A stretch of 64,000 nucleotides of DNA from Robiginitomaculum sp. (GCA_030949705.1 JAUZSF010000021.1:124001-188000), one strand, 5' to 3'; shown: positions 1 to 11,151, numbered from the stretch's first letter. Numbers and translations are program-made. The notes: generated by a model from the sequence alone, not told the origin.

Positions 1-1591
1 AAAGGCCTCAAATTCTGAAACCCAGCCCGCCACTTCCTCGGCCGTAACCACACCCTCTTCGATCAGGCGTTTCTCATACAAGGTGCGCGTGGTCGGATGG
101 GTCTTGATATGGCGATACATGATCGGCTGGGTAAAGGAGGGATCATCGCCCTCATTATGGCCAAAGCGGCGATAACAGAACATATCAATGACCGCATCCA
201 CGCCAAATTTCTGGCGAAACTCTGCCGCGATTTTGGCTGCATAGACCACCGCTTCGGGATCATCACCATTTACATGAAATACCGGCGGCTGCACCATCAG
301 GGCAATGTCGGTGGGATAGGGTGAAGAGCGCGAAAAATGCGGCGCGGTGGTAAAACCGATCTGGTTATTGACCACAATATGAATGGTGCCGCCGGTGCAA
401 TGGCCCACCAGACCGGACATGGCAAAACATTCAGCCACAATGCCCTGGCCAGCAAAGGCGGCATCACCATGCAACAGGATCGGCATCACATGGCTGCGAT
501 CCGTATGGCCATCATCGGGGGCGGTGGGTTCCTGTTTGGCGCGGGCCTTGCCCAGCACCACCGGGTTTACGGCCTCCAGATGCGACGGATTGGCGGTTAG
601 GGACAAATGCACGTTATTGCCATCAAAAAGAGCGATCCGAAGACGCCCCCAAATGGTATTTTACATCGCCCGAAGCATAATCATCCGCGCCCCAGCTGTG
701 GCCACCGGCAAATTCATTGAACACCTGATGATAGGGTTTGCCCATCACCGCGGTCAGCACATTCAATCGACCCCGGTGCGGCATGCCCAGCACCATTTCC
801 TTGACCCCCAGCGCCCCGCCGCGCTTGATAATCTGTTCCATCGCCGGCACCAGAGACTCGCCGCCATCAATGCCAAAGCGTTTGGTGCCGGGATAACGCT
901 TGTGCAGGAATTTTTCAAAACTTTCGGTTTCGATCAATTTACGCAAAATGGCCTTGCGCCCTTCGGGGGTAAAGTGGATTTCCTTGTCCTTGCCCTCAAT
1001 ACGCTGTTGCACCCAGGACTTTTGTTCCGGGTTGGAAATATGCATGAATTCAATGGCAAAGGTGCCACAATAGGTACGGCGCAATATCTCCAGCATCTGG
1101 CGCGGCGTGGCGGTTTCCAGCCCCATGACGTGATCGATAAAAATCTCGCGATCCATATCCTCAGGACCAAAGCCATAGATGGCCGGGTCCAGTTCGGGCC
1201 AGGGCCCCCGTTTTTCCAGACGCAGGGGGTCCAGGTCGGCGGCCAGATGTCCGCGGATCCGATAGGCACGGATCATCATCAGCGCCCGAATACTGTCCAG
1301 CGTCGCGGCCCGGATTTCGGCCTGGCTGGCCCCGGGGGAGCGCGCCTTGATCTTGTCAGCCACCACCGCTTCGTCCGGCCAGTCACTGGTCAGAGCCGAA
1401 GTCAGCTCGCCATTGGACTCAATGGGCCAATCCTGACGCTCCCACGAGGGGCGGGCCACCGCCCCCTCGCCCTGGGCGCGAAAATAGGCCTGCCAGTCTT
1501 CGGGCACACTCATCGGGTCGGCGGCAAAACGGGCCGCCATCATTTCCAGATAATGCGCGTTCGTACCGGATAGAAAATCGGGATCAGCCAT
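1..1591 (-). CDS. sucA: 2-oxoglutarate dehydrogenase E1 (5' part, frame broken)
   Basis: Thiamine-diphosphate-dependent E1 subunit of the 2-oxoglutarate dehydrogenase complex (TCA cycle). Only the first ~530 codons are here; the rest lies beyond position 1. The ATG at 1591 gives [18 protein letters not shown], the usual N-terminal docking segment, followed by the PHRGRLNVL core and, after the break, [14 protein letters not shown]. The frame breaks at a five-base A run at 625-629 (plus strand); removing one base restores [15 protein letters not shown]. Follows sucD by 15 nt in the same operon. Most likely an intact gene carrying a sequence error. Confidence 0.93.
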
Positions 1592-1606
1592 GGCAGATTA
1601 CCTTTT

Positions 1607-2480
1607 CTAGCCTTTGAGAACCTCAACCAGGGTCGAGCCAAGCGCCGCCGGCGAAGGTGAAACCGTAACGCCTGCAGATTTCAGCGCCTCGATCTTGTCC
1701 TGCGCGCCGCCTTTACCGCCCGAAACAATGGCACCGGCATGGCCCATGGTCCGCCCGGGAGGCGCCGTGCTGCCGGCAATAAAGCCCACCACCGGCTTTT
1801 TGATTTTCGAATGTTTCAAAAGTCTGCGGCATCCTCTTCGGCAGAACCGCCAATTTCGCCAATCATGACGATGGATTCGGTTTCCGGGTCAGCCAGAAAC
1901 ATTTCCAGACAATCAATAAAGTTGGTGCCGTTCACCGGATCACCACCAATGCCGATACAGGTGCTTTGGCCCAGCCCCACCGCCGTGGTCTGGCCCACGG
2001 CCTCATAGGTCAGCGTGCCCGAGCGGGATACAACGCCCACGGAACCGCGCATATGAATATGGCCCGGCATAATGCCGATTTTGCATTCGCCAGGTGTAAT
2101 CACGCCCGGGCAGTTTGGCCCGACAAGACGAGTTTTGGAGCCACACAAAGCGCGTTTGACCTTGACCATATCCAGCACCGGAATGCCTTCGGTGATACAC
2201 ACGACCAGCTCAATTTCGGCAGCAATCGCCTCGGCAATGGCGTCAGCGGCAAAGGGGGCGGCACATAAATCACGCTGGCATTGGCGCCGGTGGCTTCTTT
2301 GGCCCCGGCCACCGTATCAAACACCGGCAGGCCGATATGCTCGGATCCGCCTTTGCCGGGGGTTACCCCGCCAACCATTTGCGTACCATAGGCCAGCGCC
2401 TGTTCGGTGTGAAACGTGCCGTTTTTGCCGGTCAGGCCCTGCACAATAACTTTGGTATTTTTATCGACGAGAACAGACAT
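1607..2480 (-). CDS. sucD: Succinyl-CoA synthetase alpha subunit (two apparent frameshifts)
   Basis: ADP/GDP-forming succinate-CoA ligase alpha subunit, which binds CoA and carries the phosphohistidine. ATG at 2480 directly abuts the sucC stop. N-terminus [19 protein letters not shown], then [15 protein letters not shown] and the [17 protein letters not shown] active-site region near the C-terminus. The frame breaks near 2251-2258 (run AAAGGGGG) and at the A4 run 1818-1821; each needs one added base. Corrected length is 291 residues, normal for the family. Homopolymer errors are the simplest explanation. Confidence 0.93.
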
Positions 2481-3651
2481 TTAAGCAGCCTCCTTTACGG
2501 CGGCGACAATTTTTTGCGCTGCATCATCCAGATCATCGGCAGAGATCACATTCAGCCCGGAATTGGCGATGATTTCCTTGCCACGTTTTACGTTGGTGCC
2601 TTCCAGACGCACCACCAAGGGTACTTTCAGGCCAACCTCATTAACCGCGGTAATGACGCCTTCGGCGATCACATCACAGCGCATAATACCGCCAAAAATA
2701 TTGACCAATATGCCCTTCACATTGGGATCCGAGGTGATGATTTTAAACGCGGCGGTGACTTTTTCGGCCGTCGCGCCGCCACCAACATCCAGAAAGTTTG
2801 CCGGCTCTGCACCGTACAATTTGATGATATCCATGGTCGACATGGCCAGCCCGGCCCCATTGACCATGCACCCGATTTCACCATCCAGTGCGATATAAGA
2901 GAGGTCGTATTTTGCCGCTTCCAGCTCTTTGGGATCTTCTTCGCTCTCATCGCGCAGCTCCAGTATATCGGGATGGCGATAAAGCGCATTGCCATCAAAA
3001 CCCATTTTGGCATCCAGGCAGATCAGGTCATCTGCCCCGGTCAGCACCAGCGGATTAATTTCCAGCAGGCTCATGTCCTTTTCGGTGAACGCCTTGTAGA
3101 GAATACCGGCCAGCTTGCCTGCCTGTTTGGCGGCGCCGCCCGAAAGCTTTAACGCCCTGGCCACCGCCCGGCCATGATGAGGCATGATCCCGGTGGCCGG
3201 ATCAATGCTGAACGTAATGATCTTTTCCGGGGTTTCGGCAGCGACATCTTCGATATTCATGCCACCTTCGGTGGATACCACAAAGGCGACTTGGGATTTT
3301 TTCTCTATCCACCAGCATGGAAAGGTAAAATTCCGAGGCAATATCGGCACCATCTTCGATATACAGCCGCCGCACCACCTTGCCCGCCGGGCCGGTCTGA
3401 TGGGTGACCAGGGTCATGCCCAGGATTTCATCGGCATAGGCCCGCACTTCGTCCAGACTCTTGGCAATCTTGACACCGCCACCCTTGCCCCGCCCACCGG
3501 CATGGATCTGGGCCTTGACCACATAAATGGGGCCGGGCAGTTTTTTGGCCGCCTCGACGGCTTCATCAACGGAAAAAACGGGGTAGCCTTGCGGTACCGG
3601 CGCACCAAAGTCGCTTAGGACGGCTTTGGCCTGGTATTCATGAATATTCAT
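2481..3651 (-). CDS. sucC: Succinyl-CoA synthetase beta subunit (one apparent frameshift)
   Basis: ATP-grasp beta subunit of succinate-CoA ligase, first gene of the sucCDA unit here. N-terminus [20 protein letters not shown], nucleotide-binding [10 protein letters not shown], and C-terminal domain with [18 protein letters not shown] and [10 protein letters not shown]. The frame shifts at a six-base T run (3297-3302); removing one base joins LVDREK to [12 protein letters not shown] and gives 389 residues, the usual length. malate dehydrogenase, often upstream of sucC, is not present; rppH lies upstream instead. Confidence 0.94.
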
Positions 3652-3777
3652 GGGGCCTCTCGGATATATGCATGGAGCAGCAAATCAACGTGATGCACGC
3701 CATCTGATGCCAACATGGTAAACAGACCCTTAGCGTGTAGGCATATTCCGCATATTCAGCAATATACATTTCATCAA

Positions 3778-4353
3778 TTAATGCTCTTTTTGAACATTAA
3801 TTGAGAAACGGCGATAGAATTGTGGTGGCAGAGCTATTTTTTCCTTCCCTGAAAACCGGGAAAATTCCCGCACCACCTCTTCATAGACAGGGCGTTTCCA
3901 GGAAATGATTTTTGCCGGCGCGTCTTCTAGATCAACCCATTTCCAGGCATCAAATTCCTGGGGCAGGTGGGCATCCAGACGAAAATCTGAATCCTTGCCC
4001 AAGAACCTAAAGGCAAACCATTTTTGCTTTTGCCCATCCCACAACAGGCGCTTATTGGGGGCCTGTCGCACATCATCGGGAAAGTCATAAGCCAGCCAGC
4101 CTTTGATTTTCCCAATTTTTTTGACCAGTTTGGGGTCGATACCGGTTTCCTCAGCCAGTTCGCGAACGGCGGCGACCCGTGGCTTTTCCCCCTCGTCAAT
4201 ACCGCCCTGGGGAAATTGCCAGATATGTTCGCCCAGGCTGTTGGCACGGCGGCCCATCCATACCTTGCCGTCTTTGTTAAACAGCACCACCGCCGCATTG
4301 GGACGATGCTTTTTTAGGTCTTTTTTCTTGCGCTTGATCATGATTGTCTGCAC
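3778..4353 (-). CDS. rppH: RNA 5'-pyrophosphohydrolase RppH (Nudix)
   Basis: Nudix hydrolase that removes pyrophosphate from mRNA 5' ends to trigger decay. A complete Nudix box spans residues 50-72 (G-x5-E-x7-RELAEETGI), preceded by HIWQFPQGG typical of RppH. The GTG at 4353 lies 4 nt after the deacetylase stop (TAG, 4357-4359), so the two are translationally close; an ATG at 4341 (MIKRKKK) is an alternative start. Last gene of the obgE-to-rppH run. Confidence 0.93.
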   Translation of the reverse strand: MQTIMIKRKKKDLKKHRPNAAVVLFNKDGKVWMGRRANSLGEHIWQFPQGGIDEGEKPRVAAVRELAEETGIDPKLVKKIGKIKGWLAYDFPDDVRQAPNKRLLWDGQKQKWFAFRFLGKDSDFRLDAHLPQEFDAWKWVDLEDAPAKIISWKRPVYEEVVREFSRFSGKEKIALPPQFYRRFSINVQKEH

Positions 4354-4356
4354 GAC

Positions 4357-5577
4357 CTAATGACCAGAACTGGCAACCATATGTGATGTCTTTTCCGCGG
4401 GACGCTCTACCTGAACATTACCGTTGCGGGCATTCAACACCGCCGAGGCCGGGACCAGCTCATATCCCTTCATATCGACGGTTTTGGTCCAGGACTTCAG
4501 CCGTTCCATGGTAATCGGCCAGGAGAACCCGGCCCCCAGAGCCGTTCCATTCTGAATGGCGATGGCCTCCAGATGCAATAATTGCTCATCTATGGCGGTG
4601 GATGATGGTTCGGCATCAATAATCCGGTCCGCTGTGGTCCAGCGCAAATGCTCGGTATTGGCAACATTGCTCAAGGAAGAGCGTCGCGCCTCGCCATCAT
4701 AAATAAAATCCACGCCGCGTTGGCGCAATTGGCGCAAAACCGGGGCGAGCGCGGATTCAGAAGCGGTAAATTTGGATCCCATATAATTGGTCACGGCAAA
4801 ATAGCCCCAGGCGCGGCTGAGCAGCCATTCCAGCCGGCGGGTATTTTCCGCCGCGCTAACCGTGGCCAACAGGGTTTGTGGCCCCGGATCATTTTGCGGA
4901 TAATCAAACGGCTCCATCGGCAATTCCAGCATCACCTCATGACCGGCGGCCCGGGCCTGATTGATCCAATCCTGCAGATCGCGGGTATAGGGCACAAAGG
5001 ACAGGGTTACCTGGGGGGGCAAATCATTGATGGCGGCCAGCGTGGTTGATTTCTTAAGCCCCAATCCGCCAACAATCAGCGCAATGGACGGGGTCGTCCC
5101 CAGCGGCTTAGAGGGCCGCGCATAGACATCGGCCGGGCGACGGCCATCGGTCGCAATGATGGGCAATACCCCGCCGGGGCCTGGCTCCACCAGCGCCGCA
5201 TCGGGGGCCGGACCATGACTGCTGGAAGCCAGGGTAATGGTGGCATGCTTATTGGCACCATGGGCATTATGCCCCGCCCCCGGATCGTCAACACCGGGCA
5301 ATCTTGGCTCATGGTCGGCAATTTGTATGATTGGCGGGGCGGTCTCGTCATGGCCGTTTTCGGCGCGCAAATGCTCTGCCAGCGAGGCACTTTGACCAAC
5401 CGGCGGAATGGCCAGCACATATTGAACCTGGCCGGCATGAGGGTCACCAAATACCAGTATCCGTACCAGCCCCAGCAACAAAACGCCGCCCAAAACCCCG
5501 GCCCCCAATTTGTGTGGGTTGACCCGAGGTAGGTCGGGCATTGAAAATTTATCCAAGAGACTAATGCTGATTGCCAT
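4357..5577 (-). CDS. Divergent polysaccharide deacetylase family protein
   Basis: 406-residue protein with a cytoplasmic N-terminus, one membrane segment around residues 24-43, a low-complexity Pro/Ala/His-rich linker (about 60-155), and a C-terminal domain beginning IALIVGGLGLKKSTT that matches the divergent polysaccharide deacetylase family (PF04748). Family members sit next to ctpA and envC and are thought to act in the envelope. Classical NodB catalytic motifs are not obvious. Lies 79 nt after ctpA and 4 nt before rppH. Confidence 0.85.
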   Translation of the reverse strand: MAISISLLDKFSMPDLPRVNPHKLGAGVLGGVLLLGLVRILVFGDPHAGQVQYVLAIPPVGQSASLAEHLRAENGHDETAPPIIQIADHEPRLPGVDDPGAGHNAHGANKHATITLASSSHGPAPDAALVEPGPGGVLPIIATDGRRPADVYARPSKPLGTTPSIALIVGGLGLKKSTTLAAINDLPPQVTLSFVPYTRDLQDWINQARAAGHEVMLELPMEPFDYPQNDPGPQTLLATVSAAENTRRLEWLLSRAWGYFAVTNYMGSKFTASESALAPVLRQLRQRGVDFIYDGEARRSSLSNVANTEHLRWTTADRIIDAEPSSTAIDEQLLHLEAIAIQNGTALGAGFSWPITMERLKSWTKTVDMKGYELVPASAVLNARNGNVQVERPAEKTSHMVASSGH

Positions 5578-5656
5578 AACGATCCGCTCACCAAAACATG
5601 GTTAACGGATAGCTATAGCCGGTTAAGAAAGCGGTAACGCCCGCCGCATAAAGCGG

Positions 5657-7009
5657 CTAGCCTGCATTGGCCAACAATTTGCCGCTCAGGACCATTTTCC
5701 CGAGAATTTCCTTGGCCCGTTCCAATTGATAATCCTTGTCTTTTGGATAGCCTTCCGGGGGCATTTCAATGGTGCTGACGTCTTTTTCATCTGCCTTGCC
5801 ACCTTTCGCCGCTTCTTCTTTTTTGTGCAGCTCCAGCTCGTTTTTCAGGGCGTGGGGCAGATCGGCTTCGCTAATACGGTCTACCGGTTTTTCACGGCGT
5901 TCCGCCGCAATTTCGATATCCGGCTTGATGCCGGTGGCCTGAATAGAGCGCCCGGATGGCGTATAATAACGTGCTGTGGTCAGACGCAGCGCGCCATTGC
6001 GACCACCATTAAGGGGGATCACCGTTTGCACCGAGCCTTTACCGAAGGAGGTGGTGCCGATCAGGGTGGCGCGTTTGCGATCCTGCAAGGCCCCGGCCAC
6101 GATTTCCGATGCCGAAGCACTGCCGCCATTGATCAGAACGACCACTGGCAGGTTAGAGACCCGCGAACCGCGCCGGGCGTTATAACGCTCGATGTCATCA
6201 GGGTCACGACCACGGGTAGAGACCACTTCGCCGCCATCCAAAAAGGCATCCGAGACGGCAATGGCCTGATCCAGCAGACCGCCCGGATCATTACGAAGAT
6301 CCAGAATAATGCCGCGCAGATTATCGCCCAGCTTGTCTTTCAGGCCATCAAAGGCCTTGTCCAGCAAATCATCGGTATTTTCATTAAAGGTGGCAACGCG
6401 GATATAGCCCAGATCGTCACCCTCAACCCGCCAGGTGACGGAACGCACAGTAATGATGGCGCGCACAATTTCAATTTCCAGCGGCTCGTCCACGCCTTTG
6501 CGGGCAATGCTGAGCGTAATCGGGGCGCCGGCCGGGCCACGCATTTTGTCGATGGAATCATCCAGCGATTCGCCGATAATGGATTTACCATTAATGCCGG
6601 TAATGTAATCACCAGGCTTGATACCGGCGCGCTGGGCCGGGGTGTCATCAATGGGTGAAACCACTTTGACCACACCGCGTTCGGTGGCTACCTCGATACC
6701 AAGGCCACCATATTCGCCACTGGATTGCACCTGCATATCGCGAAAGCTTTCCGGCGGCAGATAGCTGGAATGCGGATCCAGTGAGCTGAGCATGCCCTGA
6801 ATGGCCGCCTCGACCAGCTCTGGCCCATTGGTTTCGGTAACATAGTCCGCTTTGACCCGGTTCAGGATGTCCCCCATCAGGCCCAGTTCCTGAAACGTTG
6901 CCCGATTGCCAGATTCGGCCGAGGCCATGGTAAAGGTCAGCCCCACACCACCGGCCAGCAAACCTGCTGCTGCTACCAACACCAAAGAGATATACCGCAT
7001 ATTGTTCAC
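5657..7009 (-). CDS. ctpA: C-terminal processing peptidase, S41 family
   Basis: Periplasmic carboxyl-terminal protease. N-terminal hydrophobic export segment (residues 7-30), PDZ domain about 95-175 with YGGLGIEV and AGIKPGDYI, and S41 catalytic core with NDPGGLLDQA. The Ser/Lys dyad is Ser299 in GGSASASE and Lys324 in SFGKGSVQT; Gln328 follows at the expected spacing. The C-terminal tail (about 385-430) is Lys/Glu rich. 450 residues, normal for the family. Next to the murein hydrolase activator EnvC, consistent with a shared role in peptidoglycan enzyme turnover. Confidence 0.95.
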   Translation of the reverse strand: MNNMRYISLVLVAAAGLLAGGVGLTFTMASAESGNRATFQELGLMGDILNRVKADYVTETNGPELVEAAIQGMLSSLDPHSSYLPPESFRDMQVQSSGEYGGLGIEVATERGVVKVVSPIDDTPAQRAGIKPGDYITGINGKSIIGESLDDSIDKMRGPAGAPITLSIARKGVDEPLEIEIVRAIITVRSVTWRVEGDDLGYIRVATFNENTDDLLDKAFDGLKDKLGDNLRGIILDLRNDPGGLLDQAIAVSDAFLDGGEVVSTRGRDPDDIERYNARRGSRVSNLPVVVLINGGSASASEIVAGALQDRKRATLIGTTSFGKGSVQTVIPLNGGRNGALRLTTARYYTPSGRSIQATGIKPDIEIAAERREKPVDRISEADLPHALKNELELHKKEEAAKGGKADEKDVSTIEMPPEGYPKDKDYQLERAKEILGKMVLSGKLLANAG

Positions 7010-7053
7010 CTTCTCATAAGCTGACCGGTTCCATTCAAGACCCGGGCCACTCG

Positions 7054-8301
7054 TTATGGGACACTATGGCCTCCACCTGCATTTTTCTCAAGCCATGGGG
7101 TGGGATCAATGGGGCGGCCACCCTTCTGGAACTCCAGATAAAGCTCCGGCGGTGGCCGTGATCGATCCGCCAGTTCACCCACTGGCTCGCCCGCAAGAAC
7201 AAGCTGATCAGATACCACATAAGAACGCTCTAATCCTGCGATAATGATATGGTAACCATTCCCGACGCTCAGGATCAAGAGACGACCCAGATTTCTAAAC
7301 AGCCCGGAATAAAGGATGCGCCCGTCAAATGGCACCGTAACCTGGGCGCCCCGGCGCGCCCGGATGACCAGACCGGCCCGGCGCGGCTTATCCTTGGCCT
7401 TGCCAAAGGCATAGGCAATTTTACCCTTAACCGGCAATCGTAACAACCCGCGGCTGTCGGCAAACCGGGCAGTTGGGGCAATGAATGGATCCTCGGGCAA
7501 CAGGGAATCCGGGCGGGGTTTATGCCGCGGATGAAGGCGCTCTGCCGGGGTTTGGGGCGATATCCGCGCCGGTTTTTTACGTGGTGAATAGCGGCTGGCC
7601 GCGGTCTCCAGCTGGTTGATCAGTTCACGCAGGTTTGATGCCTGCGCCGCCAGGGCCTTGGCCTGACGATCGGCTTCGCGGGCATCTTTGCGCAAAGCAC
7701 GTTCCAGTTTCTGCCGTTGCCCAAGCAGGGTTTGCAGCGCCTGGGTACTGGCCTTTAAAGTCTCGCCCTGGGTACGCAGGCGGGCCTTTTCTTCATTAAT
7801 GCCGGTGCGTACCTTGTCCAGCTTTGCCAGCGTTTGCGATAATTTGTCGGCCCGCGCTTTGAGCTCAGGTGCCGCACCGGAAAGCAACAATGCCGCCCGC
7901 GCTGCCTCAGTTACGTCGTTGGGCGATACGGCCAAGGCCGGCGGGTGGTTCATGCCGGAACGTTCCAGCGCCGCCAACAAATCCATCAGGGCGGCCCGCT
8001 CCCCGTCCAATTTGCCCAAAATGGCCTTCTCCTGAAAGGAAAGCGTTTCCAGCCGGGCTTCGGTATCATTCAGGGCCTGTTGATGGGCATCCCGCTTGGC
8101 CCCCAAGGCAATCAGCTGGCGTTGCAGGCCGGCAATTTCAGCACGCACCTCGGCCGAGCTTTTGCGCAAATCACTGGCGCGCCGTTCTGCCTGTTCATGC
8201 TGTTTATCCAGCCGTTCAGCCGTATCGCGCCCCGGGGCCTCCTGGGCCAACGCCGGCACCGCCATGGCCAGAAACATAATCCCGGAAATACAGTGCTTCA
8301 C
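7054..8301 (-). CDS. envC: Murein hydrolase activator EnvC-like (degenerate LytM/M23)
   Basis: Secreted protein with signal peptide 1-19 (ending ALAQ), a long coiled coil (about 25-230) and a C-terminal LytM/M23 fold (about 290-405). The zinc-binding residues of active M23 peptidases are missing: the HxxxD position reads AGLVIRAR and the HxH position reads HIIIAGL. So it should activate amidases rather than cut peptidoglycan itself, as EnvC does. ATG at 8301, 9 nt after rlmH. Confidence 0.88.
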   Translation of the reverse strand: MKHCISGIMFLAMAVPALAQEAPGRDTAERLDKQHEQAERRASDLRKSSAEVRAEIAGLQRQLIALGAKRDAHQQALNDTEARLETLSFQEKAILGKLDGERAALMDLLAALERSGMNHPPALAVSPNDVTEAARAALLLSGAAPELKARADKLSQTLAKLDKVRTGINEEKARLRTQGETLKASTQALQTLLGQRQKLERALRKDAREADRQAKALAAQASNLRELINQLETAASRYSPRKKPARISPQTPAERLHPRHKPRPDSLLPEDPFIAPTARFADSRGLLRLPVKGKIAYAFGKAKDKPRRAGLVIRARRGAQVTVPFDGRILYSGLFRNLGRLLILSVGNGYHIIIAGLERSYVVSDQLVLAGEPVGELADRSRPPPELYLEFQKGGRPIDPTPWLEKNAGGGHSVP

Positions 8302-8310
8302 GTCTCGCTC

Positions 8311-8782
8311 CTATCCCTCCCGGTGATAGGGCGATTGTGCCAATATGGAAAGGGCGCGGTAAATCTGTTCAGCCGCCATAATGCGGACCAGCCGATGCGG
8401 CCATGTCCATGCGCCAAAACGCAACACCGCCGCCGCGCCATCGCGCATCTCATGGCTCCAGCCGTCGGCACCGCCGATCAACAGGCTGGCATGGGCGGCC
8501 CCTTCATCGCGCCAAGTGGCCAACCGGCGACTAAATTCAGCCGAGCTGATATCCTTGCCCCGCTCATCCAGCACAATGCGCAGAACCCGTGGGCAATGCC
8601 GATAAAACCTGGGCGCTGATGGCGCCCTTGTCGGTTTTTCCTTTGGGGTAATATTCTACCAGATCAATGGCGGGAAATCCCAGGCCGCGACCAAGCGTGG
8701 CCGCACGGATGATATAATCGTCGGCCAGATCCTTTTCCGGCCCGGCGCGCAAGCGCCCCACCACCCCCAGCGTTAATTTCAT
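8311..8782 (-). CDS. rlmH: 23S rRNA pseudouridine-1915 N3-methyltransferase (frame broken)
   Basis: SPOUT-class methyltransferase acting on helix 69 of 23S rRNA. ATG at 8782 (MKLTLGVVGRLRAGPEKDL) overlaps the rsfS stop as ATGA. The C-terminal part, LDERGKDISS, LLIGGADGW and the signature SILAQSPYHREG, lies in another frame. The break is at the GCGC at 8578-8581 (one base extra or two missing, perhaps a GC unit lost from GCGCGC). Corrected length about 157 residues, as expected. Very likely intact in the organism. Confidence 0.9.
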
Positions 8783-9120
8783 TGAGGATCCAGAGCGGCA
8801 GACCACATTTTTTCAAGATTATAAAATTCGCGCACTTCGGGGCGAAACAAATGCAGGATCACATCACCGGCATCGATCAGCACCCAGTCACAGGCCGGCA
8901 GGCCTTCGACCTCGACACGGCCCATGCCTTCGTCCTTGAGGGCACGCAGCATATGATCAGCCAGTGCACTGACATGCCGCTGTGAGCGCCCGCTGGCAAT
9001 AATCATAATGTCGGTAACTGAAGACTTTTCGCGCAAATCTATACAGACAATGTCTTCGGCTTTGTCTGTATCCAGTGTGGACACCATCAACGACTGCAAT
9101 TTCTGCGTTGAAAGTTCCAT
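8779..9120 (-). CDS. rsfS: Ribosomal silencing factor RsfS
   Basis: Binds uL14 on the 50S subunit and blocks subunit joining in starvation. The DUF143 core is clear: DKAEDIVCIDLREKSSVTD, MIIASGRSQRHV, DWVLIDAGDVILHLF, REFYNLEKMW. The start is uncertain: ATG at 9120 gives 113 residues; a CTG at about 9180, preceded by GAGAAAGGA, would add 20. Lies between nadD and rlmH as in many bacteria; its stop overlaps rlmH (ATGA). Confidence 0.92.
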   Translation of the reverse strand: MELSTQKLQSLMVSTLDTDKAEDIVCIDLREKSSVTDIMIIASGRSQRHVSALADHMLRALKDEGMGRVEVEGLPACDWVLIDAGDVILHLFRPEVREFYNLEKMWSAALDPQ

Positions 9121-9279
9121 TTGGCCAGGCTGAGGTGCATTCGCATTTTCCTCAAGGCGCTGGTTGGCCGTTTCGGTACTCAGGGGAGGATTCCTTTCTC
9201 TCCAATTTTTACGAATTTTCCTAATAACATGCCTGAAGGCATCGCGCCATGCCCGAAATGCGCACAAATCACAGCATGC

Positions 9280-9894
9280 CTAAACCGTCCGTAACATGCG
9301 TATTTGGGTCGAGGAGTGGTGGTGCATGGGCGCGGGCAGATAGACCCAGGCCGGGGCTGCCTGGTCCGCCAATATGGATGCCGCCGCCACGGGCAGGCGC
9401 GCCGGGGCAAAGAGGCGCGCCATGGGTGAAAACCGCGCCCGCACCGGATCCTGGGGCCGGGCAATCACCGCCATGGGGATAGAAAACGCCATGGATTTCC
9501 AGCCTTTCCACAAATGAAAACTGGCCAGATTATCGCCGCCCATCACCCAGACCGGGCGTATGGCCGGGCGAAGGGCCCGTACCGCCTGGATCAGATCAAT
9601 CGAATAGCATGTTCCCATGGCCGCCTCGGCGGTACAAACATAATGACCGTGCAGCGCGTCCACGGCCCGCCTTACCCCGGCCAGGCGTTCCCCATAATCG
9701 GCCTTTCCGGCCTTGCCTTTTAGCGGATTACCCGGCGAGACCAGCCACCAGACAGCATCCAGATTAAGACGCATTTTGGCGCTTTTGGCCACATGGACAT
9801 GCCCCGCATGAACCGGATTGAACGAGCCGCCATAAAGCCCCACACGCAGGCCCGCCGCAATCGGGGGAAAGGGTTTATGGGCGGATATGGCCAT
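9280..9894 (-). CDS. nadD: Nicotinate-nucleotide adenylyltransferase
   Basis: Adenylates nicotinate mononucleotide to deamido-NAD. Nucleotidyltransferase signature [14 protein letters not shown] at the N-terminus and SSTQIR near the C-terminus. ATG at 9894 (MAISAHKPF) overlaps proA by 20 nt; an upstream in-frame start at 9909 is possible. Length ~204, normal. A gap of about 160 nt separates its stop from the rsfS ATG used here, which supports a longer RsfS start. Confidence 0.94.
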   Translation of the reverse strand: MAISAHKPFPPIAAGLRVGLYGGSFNPVHAGHVHVAKSAKMRLNLDAVWWLVSPGNPLKGKAGKADYGERLAGVRRAVDALHGHYVCTAEAAMGTCYSIDLIQAVRALRPAIRPVWVMGGDNLASFHLWKGWKSMAFSIPMAVIARPQDPVRARFSPMARLFAPARLPVAAASILADQAAPAWVYLPAPMHHHSSTQIRMLRTV

Positions 9895-11151
9895 CGCCAC
9901 GCACCACATAATGATAGCTGGTCAATTGCGCCGCGCCCACCGGGCCGCGGGCATGCAATTTGCCAGTGGCAATGCCGATCTCGGCCCCAAAGCCAAATTC
10001 ACCGCCATCGGCATATTGGGTGGAGGCATTATGCAACACAATGGCCGAATCCACCCCATTCAGAAACCGCGTGGCGGCCTGGGCATTATTGGTGACAATG
10101 CTGTCGGTATGGGCGGAGCCATAATTGGCGATATGGGCCATGGCCGCCTCCAGATCATCCACCACCCGGACACTGAGAATGGCATCCAGATATTCGGTGG
10201 CCCAGTCTTCTTCGGTGGCCGCTTTCATATCGGGAACCAGCGCCCGGGCACTCTCATCACCGCGCAGCTCACACCCGGCGGCGCGCAAATCTGCGGCGAT
10301 TTTCGGCAACAGACCTTCGGCGCAAGCCCGATCGATCAGCAGGGTTTCAGCAGAACCGCAAATGCCGGTACGGCGCATTTTGGCGTTCAGGGCGATGGCA
10401 CGGGCCATATCCGCATCGGCATCCTTGTGCACATAAACATGGCACAACCCCTCCAGATGCGAGAGCACGGGCACCCGGGCCTCGACCTGCACCCGGGCGA
10501 TCAGGTTCTTGCCGCCGCGCGGAATGATCAGGTCAATATTGCCATCCAGACCGCCCAGCATGGCGCCCACGGCGGCGCGATCGGTATCCGGAACCAATTG
10601 TACCGCATTTTCCGGCACACCTTTGGCGGCCAGCCCGGCACGAAAGGCACCTGCAATCGCCGTTGAGGAGAAAAACCCGTCCGCCCCGCCGCGCAAAATC
10701 ACCGCATTACCCGCCTTGACGCAGATCGCCCCGGCATCGGCGGTAACATTGGGGCGGCTTTCATACACCATGCCGATCACCCCCAGGGGCGTGCGCACCC
10801 GGGAAATATCCAGCCCATTGGCGGGGGTCCAGTTCTGGTCCACTTCGCCAATAGGGTCCGGCAGATCGGCGACCTCGTCCACGCCCGCTGCCATAGCCAG
10901 AACACGGCCCTCATCCAGCATCAAACGATCAAGACGCGCCGCCGGCAGGCCGCGCTCACGCGCGCTTTGCATGTCCTTCACATTGGCGGCCAGAATTTGC
11001 GGGGTCGCCGCGCGAATGGCATCGGCCGCCGCGTGCAAAGCCGCGGATTTCTGATCGGCATCCAGATGCGCCAGCGCCTGGGCTGCCGCCCGGGCCGACC
11101 CCCCCATGGCGTGCATAATGGTATCGATATCGCCTTGTTTTGTCTGGTTCA

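Noticed and set aside
383-1573. A 396-codon plus-strand open frame opposite sucA
   Set aside because: Same shadow effect; sucA motifs are clear on the minus strand even across the frame break.
1-3651. Programmed frameshifting in the suc genes
   Set aside because: Breaks are at different, non-slippery runs with both insertions and deletions and without stimulatory structures; related genes have no such shifts, so errors are simpler.
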